From: Akkermansia sp.
GTDB taxonomy: Bacteria; Verrucomicrobiota; Verrucomicrobiia; Verrucomicrobiales; Akkermansiaceae
DNA: 33,725 nt
NCBI GenBank assembly: GCA_030531305.1
Contig: JAUNNT010000021.1
Coordinates: 1,954 to 35,678, forward strand
Direction of reading: 5' to 3'
Shown: piece by piece, positions 7,290 to 19,258 of the stretch
How the letters are laid out: the number at the start of each line of letters is the position of its first letter
Numbering within the stretch: position 1 is the stretch's first letter
The notes under the pieces: model-generated
The model's database searches: none
The model's input: the letters and a program-made list of their open reading frames with translations, nothing else
What the model was told of the DNA's origin: nothing
Position numbers and translations under genes: made by a program

Positions 7290-8651
7290 ATGGGCACCGT
7301 TGAATTCCCCGCCAGGAACGGCGCGTTCGACATGAACGACTTTATCAATCGCTGCGATGCCGCCGTGAGCGGGCAGGACACCACCCCCCTGCCCCAAGAC
7401 GAGCCCGCACCAGCCGTGGAGCCCGCGGGCAAAGTGCCCGTGGCGGACGGGCCGGATCCCATCGTGTACTCCCCGCTGGAGGAAGTGGTGGAGGAGCTGC
7501 GGCTCGGCAGGCTCATCCTGGTGACGGACGACCCGAGCCGCGAGAACGAGGCGGACCTCATCTGCGCGGGCCAGTTCGCCACGCCGCAGAACATCAACTT
7601 CATGGCCACGCACGCCCGCGGGCTCATCTGCGTGCCCATGGCGCCGGAGCGCGTGGACGCCATCGGCCTGCCCATGCAGACCCAGCACAACACGGAGAAG
7701 CTGCACACCGCCTTCACCGTGAGCGTGGATGCCAAGGAGGGCACCACCACCGGCATCAGCGCGTTTGAGCGCTCCATCACCACCATGAAGCTGGCGGACC
7801 CCGCCGCCACGCTGGCGGATTTCGTGCAGCCCGGCCACAGCTTCCCGCTGCGCGCACGCGAGGGCGGCGTGCTCCGCCGCGCAGGCCACACGGAAGCCAC
7901 CGTGGACCTCATGCGCATCGCCAACCTGCAACCCGTGGGCGTGTGCTGCGAAATCATGAAGGAGGACGGCACCATGGCCCGCCTCGGCGAGCTGGGGAGC
8001 TTCCAGAAGAAGTTTGCCCTGAAGGCGTGCTCGCTTGCGCAGATCATCGCGTACCGCCAGCGCACGGAAACGCTCATCGAGCGCGACGAGGTGGTGAAGC
8101 TGCCCACCGCGTACGGCGATTTCATGTGCCACTCCTACCGCTCCAAGGTGGACGGCCAGACCCACCTGGCGCTCGTGCACGGGGAAATCGACCCGGAGAA
8201 GCCCGTGCTCTGCCGCGTGCACAGCGAGTGCCTCACAGGCGACGTCTTCGGCAGCCGCCGCTGCGATTGCGGCGACCAGCTGCACCGCGCCATGGAGCGC
8301 GTGGCGAACGAGGGCGGCGTCATCCTCTACCTCCGCCAGGAGGGCCGCGGCATCGGGCTGGCCGCCAAGCTCCACGCCTACAAGCTCCAGGAACAGGGGC
8401 TGGACACCGTGGACGCCAACATCAAACTCGGTTTCGCGCCGGACCTGCGGGACTACGGCGTGGGCGCGCAAATCCTGCGAGACCTCGGCGTGCGGCACCT
8501 GCGCCTGCTCACCAACAACCCACGCAAGATCGTAGGGCTCTCCGGCCACGGCCTGGATGTGGTGGAGCACCTGCCCATCTCCATCCCCCCCAACGAGGAC
8601 AACGCACGCTACCTGGAAACCAAGCGCGACCGCATGGGACACATGATTTAA
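7290..8651 (+). CDS. ribBA: Bifunctional riboflavin enzyme RibBA
   Basis: This 453-residue fusion catalyses two entry steps of riboflavin synthesis. The N-terminal RibB domain (about residues 65-270, 3,4-dihydroxy-2-butanone-4-phosphate synthase) has the acidic loop DDPSRENEADL, plus GTTTGIS and GHTEATVDL. The C-terminal RibA domain (about 275-453, GTP cyclohydrolase II) keeps its zinc cysteines at 314, 325 and 327 (CLTGDVFGSRRCDC), REGRGIGL and LLTNNPRK, so both activities look intact. An unusual Pro/Ala/Glu-rich extension of about 60 residues precedes RibB. ATG 7332 would shorten it by 14 residues. No Shine-Dalgarno sequence is visible, and the 6-bp gap suggests coupling to glnS. No other riboflavin genes lie in the window. 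Confidence 0.94.
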   Translation: MGTVEFPARNGAFDMNDFINRCDAAVSGQDTTPLPQDEPAPAVEPAGKVPVADGPDPIVYSPLEEVVEELRLGRLILVTDDPSRENEADLICAGQFATPQNINFMATHARGLICVPMAPERVDAIGLPMQTQHNTEKLHTAFTVSVDAKEGTTTGISAFERSITTMKLADPAATLADFVQPGHSFPLRAREGGVLRRAGHTEATVDLMRIANLQPVGVCCEIMKEDGTMARLGELGSFQKKFALKACSLAQIIAYRQRTETLIERDEVVKLPTAYGDFMCHSYRSKVDGQTHLALVHGEIDPEKPVLCRVHSECLTGDVFGSRRCDCGDQLHRAMERVANEGGVILYLRQEGRGIGLAAKLHAYKLQEQGLDTVDANIKLGFAPDLRDYGVGAQILRDLGVRHLRLLTNNPRKIVGLSGHGLDVVEHLPISIPPNEDNARYLETKRDRMGHMI

Positions 8652-8687
8652 CCCGCCCCGCATGACGCGGCATGTCTGGAAAAGGCA

Positions 8688-8716
8688 TTCCTTGCCAGGG
8701 AAAACCGCGCTACAAT
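8688..8716 (+). promoter_or_regulatory. Candidate ftsH promoter
   Basis: The -10 box TACAAT (8711-8716) is good and ends 14 bp before the ATG. The correctly spaced -35 is only TTCCTT (8688-8693). A better-looking TTGCCA at 8692-8697 is too close (13 bp). Confidence 0.5.
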
Positions 8717-8730
8717 CAGCTTAAAGAAAA

Positions 8731-11006
<2,276 letters not shown>

Positions 11007-11010
<4 letters not shown>

Positions 11011-11348
11011 CCAGCCAAGAACTCGCTATCGCCTGCGCCAAGGCGGCAGACAACGCCAAGGCTTCCGACATCGCCGTGTACGACCTCCGCGGCACCTCCA
11101 GCATCACAGACTTCGCCATCGTCTGCACCGCCACCTCCGTTCCCCACCTCCGCGCCGTCCTGCGCGACGTGGACAAGGATATCAACGAGCAGCACGGCCT
11201 GAACCCCACCTACGCGGAACGCACCCCCAACGCCCTCTGGTCCGTGCTGGACTACATCGACGTCATGGTCCACGTCATGGCCGCCGAGGTGCGCGACTTC
11301 TACAACCTCGAACAGTTTTGGAAAGAGGAAAACCGCGTGGAATGGTGA
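11007..11348 (+). CDS. rsfS: Ribosome silencing factor
   Basis: This 113-residue protein matches the RsfS/DUF143 family, which binds ribosomal protein L14 on the large subunit and blocks subunit joining when nutrients are low. Recognisable parts are the N-terminal helix and DLRGTSSITDFAIVCTATS, then WSVLDYIDVMVHVMAAEVRDFYNLEQFW, the family's C-terminal signature. The length is typical. It overlaps ftsH by four bases (ATGA) and has no promoter or Shine-Dalgarno of its own, so its expression should follow ftsH. The more usual partner of rsfS, nadD, is not present. The hexamer repeat begins a few bases after its stop. Confidence 0.92.
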
Positions 11349-11353
11349 GGGCG

Positions 11354-11387
11354 GATTAGGATTCCTGATTAGGATTAGGATTAGGAA
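11354..11387. repeat. GATTAG/TTAGGA hexamer repeat
   Basis: Several GATTAG units fill the gap between the convergent ends of rsfS and the NlpC/P60 gene, with one interruption (ATTCCT). No terminator-like hairpin was found in this gap. It is the same unit as at 422-453 (opposite orientation) and 33698-33725. Confidence 0.75.
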
Positions 11388-11405
11388 ATTCAGCGCGGGT
11401 GGTGA

Positions 11406-12122
11406 TTACTCGCTGATGCGGAGGTAGCGGTAGGGGCGGTATCCCTCGTCCAGGAAGTGCTGCGTGTCCACGCTCTTGTAGGCGCACTTCCATTCCGGCA
11501 CGCCGCCGGATTCCACAATCACCATGTGCCGGTGGTCCGGTTCCAGCCAGCGCAGGAACAGCCACACATGCACACCCGGCAGCAGCATGATGTCGCCGGG
11601 CTGCAGCTCGTCCACGCTGGCCAGCGGGCGGCACAGTGCGGCCAGCTCGCGCGTGGAATACGGACGCTCCAACCGCCAGCAGCGGGAGACGAAGCCGCTG
11701 CAGTCGATACCCGCCGCATAGCGGCTCACCGCATCGTCGCCCCCGGCTATCTTGGTTGGTGAGGCGTAGTCGCCGGCGTACACGGTGGCATCGTTGTGCA
11801 GGCGGTGCAGGAACTCCTTGGGCGTGTCGAACCCGCCCCACTTGTAGGGCATGCCCACATTGCCGCCCAGGGCCCACCAGAAGCGCCAGTCCATGTCATC
11901 GTGCGCGGCATCCGGGGTATCCACGCGCTGCCCCTGGGGGTCGTTGCCGTGCATGCGCATGCGGCGCTCGCCGTTCCAGCGCAGCGTGGCGTAGGCATCC
12001 GCTATCTGCAGCACCTCCGCGCGAGTCACGCTGCGCGCCGGAGGCAGGATGTCCACCGCCACTTCCGGCGGCACGGAACACCCCGCCAGCAATAGCGCCG
12101 CGGCTGACAACAACACCCTCAT
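11406..12122 (-). CDS. NlpC/P60-like lipoprotein
   Basis: This 238-residue protein begins with a lipoprotein signal (MRVLLSAAALLLAGC), with Cys15 in a good lipobox, so it should be anchored in the envelope. The later part has the NlpC/P60 pattern: GNVGMPYKWGGFD leads into the nucleophile Cys141 in GIDCSGFVSRCW, followed by GDIMLLPGVHVWLFL with the likely catalytic His185. Family members cleave peptide bonds in peptidoglycan stems. The upstream promoter leaves only 6 bp between -10 and ATG, which fixes the start. It is a single-gene unit convergent with rsfS and divergent from the AbiE pair. Specificity (endopeptidase versus amidase) cannot be read from the sequence. Confidence 0.83.
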   Translation of the reverse strand: MRVLLSAAALLLAGCSVPPEVAVDILPPARSVTRAEVLQIADAYATLRWNGERRMRMHGNDPQGQRVDTPDAAHDDMDWRFWWALGGNVGMPYKWGGFDTPKEFLHRLHNDATVYAGDYASPTKIAGGDDAVSRYAAGIDCSGFVSRCWRLERPYSTRELAALCRPLASVDELQPGDIMLLPGVHVWLFLRWLEPDHRHMVIVESGGVPEWKCAYKSVDTQHFLDEGYRPYRYLRISE

Positions 12123-12128
12123 GCACCT

Positions 12129-12157
12129 ATGCTACCCACCCCGCCACGCCTTGGCAA
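12129..12157 (-). promoter_or_regulatory. Promoter giving a leaderless transcript (NlpC/P60 gene)
   Basis: Minus strand: TTGCCA (12157-12152), 17 bp, TAGCAT (12134-12129), then 6 bp to the ATG at 12122. Confidence 0.7.
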
Positions 12158-12253
12158 GAAAAATGCCGCCAGGGTGCGTGTGTTCCATAAGTGTCCAAAA
12201 GAATTCTTTGCTGCTTCGCAAGACGTTGATGTTCTGGAATATGGAAAATTTTC

Positions 12254-12338
12254 GCTAAAATCGGAGCCCCCCCCATTGCATGGCAGCAGAAGAACGCTCG
12301 GAGAGGGCCGTTTCATCCACGCATAATGTCATTTTAGC
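12254..12338. promoter_or_regulatory. Inverted repeat upstream of the AbiE pair (possible operator)
   Basis: GCTAAAAT at 12254-12261 and its exact inverse ATTTTAGC at 12331-12338 are 69 bp apart. The match extends imperfectly outward (AAATTT on the left, AAATTT after GC on the right). The left arm contains TAAAAT (12256-12261), which could be a -10 box paired with a weak TTCTGG at 12232. AbiEi-family antitoxins are known to bind inverted repeats in their own promoter, so autoregulation is a reasonable guess. The whole gap (12123-12387) is AT-richer than the rest of the window. Confidence 0.4.
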
Positions 12339-12387
12339 AAATTTCGGCTTGCATTACTCTGCAAAATATGATATTCCTAAATCCGCC

Positions 12388-13026
12388 ATGGCAGAGGCAA
12401 TGATACAGGAACTGGGTTCGCGGCCCGTGACTAGCGCGCAGCTGTACAGCTGCATGCGCGGCTATAATGCGCCGCCCGCGCATGTGGCTGTGCTGAAGCG
12501 GCGCGGGGAGGTGGTACCGCTGCGGCGCGGGCTGTACGTGTGCCGCCGGGAGGGAACTTTGCTCTCGGAGGGGCTGATAGCGAACCAAATCGTCACGCCG
12601 TCGTACATATCGTACGAGACGGCCTTGTCATGGCACGGCATCATCCCGGAACGGGTGGCCGTGGTGCGTTCCGCCTGCACGGCGCGCTCCAAGGAATTCC
12701 GGAACGCCACCGGGCGATACACCTACACGCAGGTTGCACCGGGATATTTCGAGCTGGGACAAACAATGCAGGGAAATGGCGCGGATGCATACGTGATGGC
12801 GCTCCCCGAAAAGGCGCTGTGCGACCTCATCCTGTCCACACCGAGGCTGCGGTTGCAGTCGCCGCGTGCGGCGCGCACCTATGCAGAATATTACCTACGG
12901 GTAGATATGGATGAGCTGGCGGGCTGGGATGCCGACCTCATCCACGCCTGCGCGCTGGCAGCCAACAAGAAGAACAAGGACCTATTGCACTTGGAAAGGA
13001 TGATACGCGATGAACAACGTGATTGA
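12388..13026 (+). CDS. AbiEi-type antitoxin / transcriptional regulator
   Basis: This protein (212 aa from ATG 12388) resembles AbiEi, the antitoxin and autorepressor of AbiE toxin-antitoxin systems. An N-terminal winged-helix segment (VTSAQLYSCM...LKRRGEVVPLRRGLYV) is followed by the family signature SYISYETALSWHGIIPE and a segment with ALPEKALCDLI. The frame is open back to ATG 12280, but those codons overlap the inverted repeat and read unlike the family, so I prefer 12388. ATG 12400 is also possible. Codon use is less GC-biased than in the neighbours, consistent with horizontal acquisition. It overlaps the toxin gene by 17 bp, the usual arrangement for coupled antitoxin-toxin expression. 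Confidence 0.82.
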   Translation: MAEAMIQELGSRPVTSAQLYSCMRGYNAPPAHVAVLKRRGEVVPLRRGLYVCRREGTLLSEGLIANQIVTPSYISYETALSWHGIIPERVAVVRSACTARSKEFRNATGRYTYTQVAPGYFELGQTMQGNGADAYVMALPEKALCDLILSTPRLRLQSPRAARTYAEYYLRVDMDELAGWDADLIHACALAANKKNKDLLHLERMIRDEQRD

Positions 13027-13849
13027 GCAAATGCTCTCCCGGTACGAGATAGGGAGCGTGCAAAAGGAAATCGACGCCCTGCGGGAAATCGTGCAGCAAA
13101 TAGCGCTGGCTGGGCTGGCGCGAGCGGGGTTCTTTGAGAAAGCCGCCTTCTACGGCGGCACGTGCCTGCGCATTTTCCACGGGTTGCCGCGCTTCTCGGA
13201 AGACATGGACTTCTCCCTGCTGGAGGCGGACGAGGCCTTCAGCCTGGAAACCTATTTCCCCGCTATCGTGGAGGAATTCGCCCTGCTCGGACAGAGTGTC
13301 ACCATCACGCAAAAGCTGAAGTCACACCAATCCGACATCCGCTCCGCTTTCCTGAAGAGCGAGACCGCCCAATACGACCTGCAACTGGAACGCGGGCGCG
13401 CCATCAAGATCAAGATTGAGGTGGACACCACGCCGCCGCTCAACTTCGGCACCGAATGGCACGAGCTGGATTTGCCCCGACCGTTCCAAGCCCGCTGCGT
13501 CTCCCTGCCCTGTCTCTTTGCGGGCAAGCTGAGCGCGCTGATCTACAGGGCCTGGCAGCACAGGGTCAAGGGGCGCGACTGGTATGATTTCGAGTGGTAC
13601 GTGAACAAGGGCGTTCCCATGGACTTCACGCATTTTGTGGAACGTGCCTGCGAGGGCGGCAAGGAGGAGCGCGACGCCATGACACCCGAACTCATGATGC
13701 AACGTCTGCGCGCGCGTATCACGTCCGCCAACGTCCAAGATGTCAAAACGGACGTTGTCAACTTTATCGACGACCCCGCATCCCTGCAACACTGGAGCAC
13801 CGACTACTTTTTGTCCCTTGCGGAGAAAATGGCGATTGTCGCGCAGTAG
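13010..13849 (+). CDS. AbiEii-type nucleotidyltransferase toxin
   Basis: This 279-residue protein is a DUF1814/AbiEii nucleotidyltransferase. The active-site set is visible: Gly49-Gly50 in FYGGTCLR, then RFSEDMDF with Asp65 and Asp67 as likely metal ligands. A third acidic site is Asp139 in IEVDTT, and the family's Lys segment is LFAGKLSALIYR followed by KGRDWYDFEWY. All conserved residues appear present, so the toxin looks active. Some family members (MenT-type) add nucleotides to tRNA acceptor ends; whether this one does is unknown. AbiE systems can give phage defence by abortive infection. It ends 12 bp before the convergent symporter gene. Confidence 0.87.
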   Translation: MNNVIEQMLSRYEIGSVQKEIDALREIVQQIALAGLARAGFFEKAAFYGGTCLRIFHGLPRFSEDMDFSLLEADEAFSLETYFPAIVEEFALLGQSVTITQKLKSHQSDIRSAFLKSETAQYDLQLERGRAIKIKIEVDTTPPLNFGTEWHELDLPRPFQARCVSLPCLFAGKLSALIYRAWQHRVKGRDWYDFEWYVNKGVPMDFTHFVERACEGGKEERDAMTPELMMQRLRARITSANVQDVKTDVVNFIDDPASLQHWSTDYFLSLAEKMAIVAQ

Positions 13850-13861
13850 TTTTGCGTGGGG

Positions 13862-15433
13862 TTATTTGGAACGGAAGGCGGCGCCGACGAGGAAGGTGAC
13901 GGCGGTGCCGATGGTGACGCGCCAGGGGAAGGCGATGGGTGGAAGGATGCCGTAGCGGCCGAGGAGCTCCAGGGCGATGACGGCGGCGAATCCGGCGAGC
14001 ATGGCGAGGACGTTGCCGAGGTCGTTGCCGCGTGATTTGGTGAGCATGCCGAGCAGGAAGATGCCGAGCAGCGAGCCGTAGGTGTAGCCGAAGATGCCGA
14101 GGGCAATCGGCAGGATGCGCACGGTGGGTTCCATCACGCTGTACCAGGCGGTGGCCGCGCCCACGGCTATCAGCAGCACCGCGAATCCCACGGTGAGCAG
14201 GCGCACGGCGCGCAGCATCTGGGCGTCGGTGGCGTCGGGGTGGAAGACGTCGCGGTACCAGTCGCGCGTGGCGGTGGTGGCGAGTGCGTTGAGGGCGGTG
14301 GAGAGGGAGCCCATGGCGGTGGCGAGCAGGGCGGCCACCAGCAGGCCGCGCACGCCCGCGGGCAGGTAGTGGATGATGAAGTAGGGGAAAATCTCAATCT
14401 GCTTTTCCGGCGGGGCGATTCCGTTCACGGCGAAGTACACGAACAACAGCATGCCGCAGGAGAGGAACACCAGCACAATCGGCATGTCCAGGATGCCGGA
14501 GAGGATGACGGCGCGCGTGCCGGTCTTGCTGTCGCGCGCGGCGAGCATGCGCTGCACCATGTCTTGGTCGGTTCCGTGTGTGGCCATGGTGAGGAAGGTG
14601 GCGCCGAGGAACGCGCTCCAGAGGGTGTATTCCGAGGCGAGGATGTTCTTCACGTCGGCAACGAGCCCCTGCCCCGTCACGCCCCAGTCGAACACCTTGC
14701 CGGGCTGCAGGTGCTCCACCTTGCAGGGGTTGTAGTCGGTGTTGCCGAGGGTGGCGCAGATGGTGTTCCAGGCGTCGCCCCAGGAGCCGCCGCCCTTGAT
14801 GCTGAAGAGGAGGATGCCGATGGTGGTGAAGACGGCGATGAAGAGAATGGAGGCCTGGAGCACATCGGTCCACACCACGGCCTTGAGGCCGCCGAGGGTG
14901 GTGTACACGGCGGTGGCGACGGTGATGAGGGTGAGCGCGCCGATGTAGATGACCACGGTCTCCGTGGGCGTGGCGGACTCGCGCCCCACCAGGAACATGT
15001 ACGCCAGCACCAGCAGGATGCCCGCGAAGAACAGGCGCGTGCCGCTCGCCAGCACGCGGCTGATGAGGAAGGTGACGCTCGCCCAGCGCCGCGTGGTTAC
15101 GCCGAACCGCTTCTCCAGGTACTCGTAGATGGACACCACCTTGTACTGGTAGTACGGCTTGAGGAAGAGCTTGCCGACTACGATGCGGCCCAGCAGGGTG
15201 CCGATGCCGAGCTGCACGTAGGTGAAGTTGCGCAGGGCGAAGCCCTCGCCCGGCGTGCCGAGGAAGGTGGCGGCGCTGATCTCCGCGGCGATGATGGATG
15301 CCAGGATGGCCCACCACGGCAGGCTGCGGTTGCCCAGCGCGTAGCTCTCCAGGCTGTCCTGCCGGCGCCCGACGTACAGCCCGATGCCGAAGATGGCGCA
15401 GAAGTACGCGGCTATGACAGCGATGTCCAGCAT
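13862..15433 (-). CDS. Sodium:solute symporter (SSS family)
   Basis: This 523-residue membrane protein has the 12-14 hydrophobic helices of the SSS family, which import organic solutes with sodium. Diagnostic segments are the N-terminal YFCAIFGIGLYVGRR, the following loop SLESYALGNRSLPWW, ASIIAAEISAATFLGTPGEG, and YTTLGGLKAVVWTDVLQ in the middle. Conserved small and hydroxyl residues in LATAMGSLSTALNALATTATRDWY correspond to the Na2-site helix of related transporters. The substrate cannot be assigned; sugar, sialic-acid, monocarboxylate and amino-acid carriers share these features. It starts 33 bp after pyrG, without a visible promoter, so the two are probably one transcript. Confidence 0.88.
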   Translation of the reverse strand: MLDIAVIAAYFCAIFGIGLYVGRRQDSLESYALGNRSLPWWAILASIIAAEISAATFLGTPGEGFALRNFTYVQLGIGTLLGRIVVGKLFLKPYYQYKVVSIYEYLEKRFGVTTRRWASVTFLISRVLASGTRLFFAGILLVLAYMFLVGRESATPTETVVIYIGALTLITVATAVYTTLGGLKAVVWTDVLQASILFIAVFTTIGILLFSIKGGGSWGDAWNTICATLGNTDYNPCKVEHLQPGKVFDWGVTGQGLVADVKNILASEYTLWSAFLGATFLTMATHGTDQDMVQRMLAARDSKTGTRAVILSGILDMPIVLVFLSCGMLLFVYFAVNGIAPPEKQIEIFPYFIIHYLPAGVRGLLVAALLATAMGSLSTALNALATTATRDWYRDVFHPDATDAQMLRAVRLLTVGFAVLLIAVGAATAWYSVMEPTVRILPIALGIFGYTYGSLLGIFLLGMLTKSRGNDLGNVLAMLAGFAAVIALELLGRYGILPPIAFPWRVTIGTAVTFLVGAAFRSK

Positions 15434-15466
15434 GGCGGGAACGCGGGCGGCGTGCGGGGGTCTGCG

Positions 15467-17133
<1,667 letters not shown>

Positions 17134-17225
17134 GCTTTTCACGGTGGAGGAGTGCCGAATTTGGTGGATTTCAGCAAGAAATGAGCAATTTTATCCATTG
17201 AGCCACAACAAATTGAAGAATTTCC

Positions 17226-17254
17226 TTGCCAGAGGGCGGAATGGCGGCTAGACT
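17226..17254 (+). promoter_or_regulatory. Promoter of the ROK-like regulator gene
   Basis: TTGCCA (17226-17231), 17 bp, TAGACT (17249-17254), then 22 bp to the ATG at 17277. Confidence 0.65.
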
Positions 17255-17276
17255 TTATTAACCCTGTTTACAAAGT

Positions 17277-18146
17277 ATGCCGAACGCAGAGGAAAGGATA
17301 CGCCGCCTGCTGCGGGCCGGGGAGGCGGTGACACGCCCCGCCCTGGCGCGCGCTGCGGGCGTGAGCGTGGTGCTGGCGGGCCGCATCGTGGCGCGTCTGG
17401 TGGCGCGCGGCGAAGTGGAGGAGGCGGGCCGCGTGCCGTCGGGCGGGGGACGTCCCGTGATGCAGTACCGCGTGGCGGCGGGGTACGGGCGGCTGGTGCA
17501 TTTCCGCTTGGAGCGCGCGGGACATGTGCTGCGCGGCGGCGTGGTGGTTACCGACATGCGGGGCGAGCTGCTGCACCGCAGCCGCGAGATGAGTTTCGCC
17601 ATGCTGCATGCGGAAAGTCTGGACGACTGGCTGGACGCGAACGCGCGGCGCGGGGGCGCGCCGCTGCGGGGCATCACGCTGAGCCTGCCGGAAACGCTGC
17701 CGCCGTGCGGGCTGGAGGAACACCTTGCGCACCGCTACGGCTGCCCCGTGCGGCGCATCAACGCCGCGCTCGCGCTCGCCATGCGGGAGACGCGGGACGA
17801 CACGCTGGTGCTCTACCTGCCGCGCGGGGGCGTGCCGCAGGGGGCGCACAGGCGCCGCGGCGGCATCGTGCCGTGCGGCCGGCTGCACCTGCTGCCCGTG
17901 CAGGTGCCGTGGGAGGAGATGGACTACGCGGACGCCACGCTGGTGGTGGAAACGGTGTCGCGCCTGGTGATGCTGCTCACGTGCACGCTGTCGCCGCGGC
18001 GCGTGGCGCTGTACGCGGATTTCTGGAGCGGCAAGCTCACCACGCGCATCCGCTACAATTGCTCCGCCAAGCTGGAGCGCTGCCCCAACCCGCCCTCCCT
18101 GCACTTCCGCCCCCTGCCGGAGGAAGGCCAGGTAATTTACAATTGA
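17277..18146 (+). CDS. ROK-repressor-like protein with degenerate sugar-kinase part
   Basis: This 289-residue protein has an N-terminal winged helix (about residues 5-60: ERIRRLLRAGEAVTRPALA...VVLAGRIVARLVARGEVEEAG) followed by RVPSGGGRP, the hinge that opens the second domain of NagC/Mlc/XylR-type ROK repressors. The rest has the beginnings of the ROK fold (FRLERAGHVLRGGVVVTDMRGELL), but I see no DxGxT ATP-site loop and no CxCGxxGC zinc motif. It is also about 100 residues shorter than ROK repressors. It may be a DNA-binding protein that has lost sugar-kinase function. The last codons (Val-Ile-Tyr-Asn-stop) lie in repeat element copy 2. Regulatory targets are unknown; tal and galE follow. 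Confidence 0.6.
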   Translation: MPNAEERIRRLLRAGEAVTRPALARAAGVSVVLAGRIVARLVARGEVEEAGRVPSGGGRPVMQYRVAAGYGRLVHFRLERAGHVLRGGVVVTDMRGELLHRSREMSFAMLHAESLDDWLDANARRGGAPLRGITLSLPETLPPCGLEEHLAHRYGCPVRRINAALALAMRETRDDTLVLYLPRGGVPQGAHRRRGGIVPCGRLHLLPVQVPWEEMDYADATLVVETVSRLVMLLTCTLSPRRVALYADFWSGKLTTRIRYNCSAKLERCPNPPSLHFRPLPEEGQVIYN

Positions 18147-18187
18147 CGATTTGGGAAGTTAGCCGCGCCGTTCGGTGCGGGAGCGAT
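18136..18187. repeat. Compound intergenic element, copy 2 (heptamers + GC hairpin)
   Basis: TTTACAATTGACGATTT (18136-18152) is identical to copy 1. It is followed after 10 bases by the hairpin CCGCGCC-GTTC-GGTGCGG (18163-18180). Compared with copy 1, one C has become T in the 3' arm, turning a G-C pair into G-U, so pairing is kept. The element overlaps the 3' end of the ROK-like gene. Confidence 0.75.
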
Positions 18188-18223
18188 GTCGACGCGCAAT
18201 CACCGCGTTCCCGAAAAACTGGC

Positions 18224-18253
18224 TTGATGGGCGGGGGGGCGGTGTGGTAGAAT
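18224..18253 (+). promoter_or_regulatory. Transaldolase promoter
   Basis: TTGATG (18224-18229), 18 bp, TAGAAT (18248-18253), then 14 bp to the ATG at 18268. Confidence 0.62.
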
Positions 18254-18267
18254 ATTGGCGCTTAAAT

Positions 18268-19221
18268 ATGGCTACGCAGCTCGACCAACTGAAACAGTAC
18301 ACCACCGTGGTGGCGGATACAGGGGATTTCCGCCAGATGGAGGAATTCTCCCCGCAGGACGCCACCACCAACCCATCCCTCATCCTGGCCGCCGCCGGCA
18401 AGCCGGAGTACCGCCCCATCATTGAAAGCGTGGTGGCGGAATTCAAGGCCAAAGCGGTGGACAAGGGAGACATCGGCGCGCTCATGGACCGCGTGATCGT
18501 GGCGTTCGGCCTGGAAATCCTGAAGCGGGTGCCGGGCCGCGTGTCCAGCGAGGTGGACGCCCGCCTGTCGTTCGACACGGAGGCCACCGTGCAGAAGGCG
18601 CGTGAAATCATGGCACTGTACGAGGCTGCGGGCATTCCGCGCGAGCGCGTCCTCATCAAGATAGCCTCCACGTGGGAGGGCATCCGCGCCGCGGAAATCC
18701 TGGAGCGGGAGGGCATCCACTGCAACCTGACGCTGCTGTTCAGCCTGGTGCAGGCGGTGGCGTGCGCGGAGGCGGGCGTGCGGCTCATCTCGCCTTTCGT
18801 GGGGCGCATCCTGGACTGGTACAAGAAGGCCACCGGGGAGGAATACACCGCGGAGACCGACCCCGGCGTGCTCTCCGTGCGCAGCATCTACAACTACTAC
18901 AAGAAATTCGGCTATCCCGTGCAGATCATGGGCGCGTCCTTCCGCAACAAGGGGGAGGTGCTGGCGCTGGCGGGGTGCGACCTGCTGACCATCTCCCCCG
19001 GCCTGCTGGCGGAGCTGGCCGCGAGCGAGGAGCCGGTGGCGCCCGCGCTGAGCGTGAAGGCCGCCAAGGCCGCGGACATCCGGCGCATTCCGGCGGATGA
19101 AAAGAGCTTCCGCTTCCTCTTCAACGAGGACGCCATGGCCACGGAGAAGACCGCGGAGGGCATCCGCCGCTTCTCCGCGGATATCCGCAAGCTGGAGGCC
19201 CTGCTCTCCGGCATGATGTGA
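18268..19221 (+). CDS. tal: Transaldolase
   Basis: This 317-residue enzyme of the non-oxidative pentose phosphate pathway exchanges a dihydroxyacetone unit between sedoheptulose-7-phosphate and glyceraldehyde-3-phosphate. It is the TalB type by length. Motifs: DATTNPSLI near the N-terminus, the Schiff-base Lys131 in [15 protein letters not shown] (Lys132 in E. coli TalB), [18 protein letters not shown], and [13 protein letters not shown] 18268 is selected because it gives the normal N-terminus ([21 protein letters not shown]) and lies 14 bp after a clear -10 box. Upstream in-frame codons belong to the intergenic region. galE follows after 37 bp with its own -10 box. Confidence 0.95.
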   Translation: MATQLDQLKQYTTVVADTGDFRQMEEFSPQDATTNPSLILAAAGKPEYRPIIESVVAEFKAKAVDKGDIGALMDRVIVAFGLEILKRVPGRVSSEVDARLSFDTEATVQKAREIMALYEAAGIPRERVLIKIASTWEGIRAAEILEREGIHCNLTLLFSLVQAVACAEAGVRLISPFVGRILDWYKKATGEEYTAETDPGVLSVRSIYNYYKKFGYPVQIMGASFRNKGEVLALAGCDLLTISPGLLAELAASEEPVAPALSVKAAKAADIRRIPADEKSFRFLFNEDAMATEKTAEGIRRFSADIRKLEALLSGMM

Positions 19222-19240
19222 GAAAAAACACTTCCAACAA

Positions 19241-19246
19241 TACAAT
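19241..19246 (+). promoter_or_regulatory. galE -10 box
   Basis: TACAAT lies 12 bp before the galE ATG. No convincing -35 hexamer is found 16-18 bp upstream, so strength is uncertain. Confidence 0.4.
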
Positions 19247-19258
19247 ACTGCAACGAAA

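Noticed and set aside
5493..8663. 1056-codon open frame on the minus strand opposite glnS and ribBA
   Set aside because: It is antisense to two genes with complete family motifs. Long antisense frames are expected in GC-rich coding DNA, and its translation is low-complexity His/Arg/Val/Leu with no recognisable domain. The same applies to frames opposite ftsH (8734-10998), pyrG (14240-17134) and topB (22377-24698).
8692..8716. TTGCCA and TACAAT before ftsH as a canonical promoter
   Set aside because: The spacer is only 13 bp, too short for a sigma-70-type promoter. I kept only the -10 box with a weaker, correctly spaced -35.
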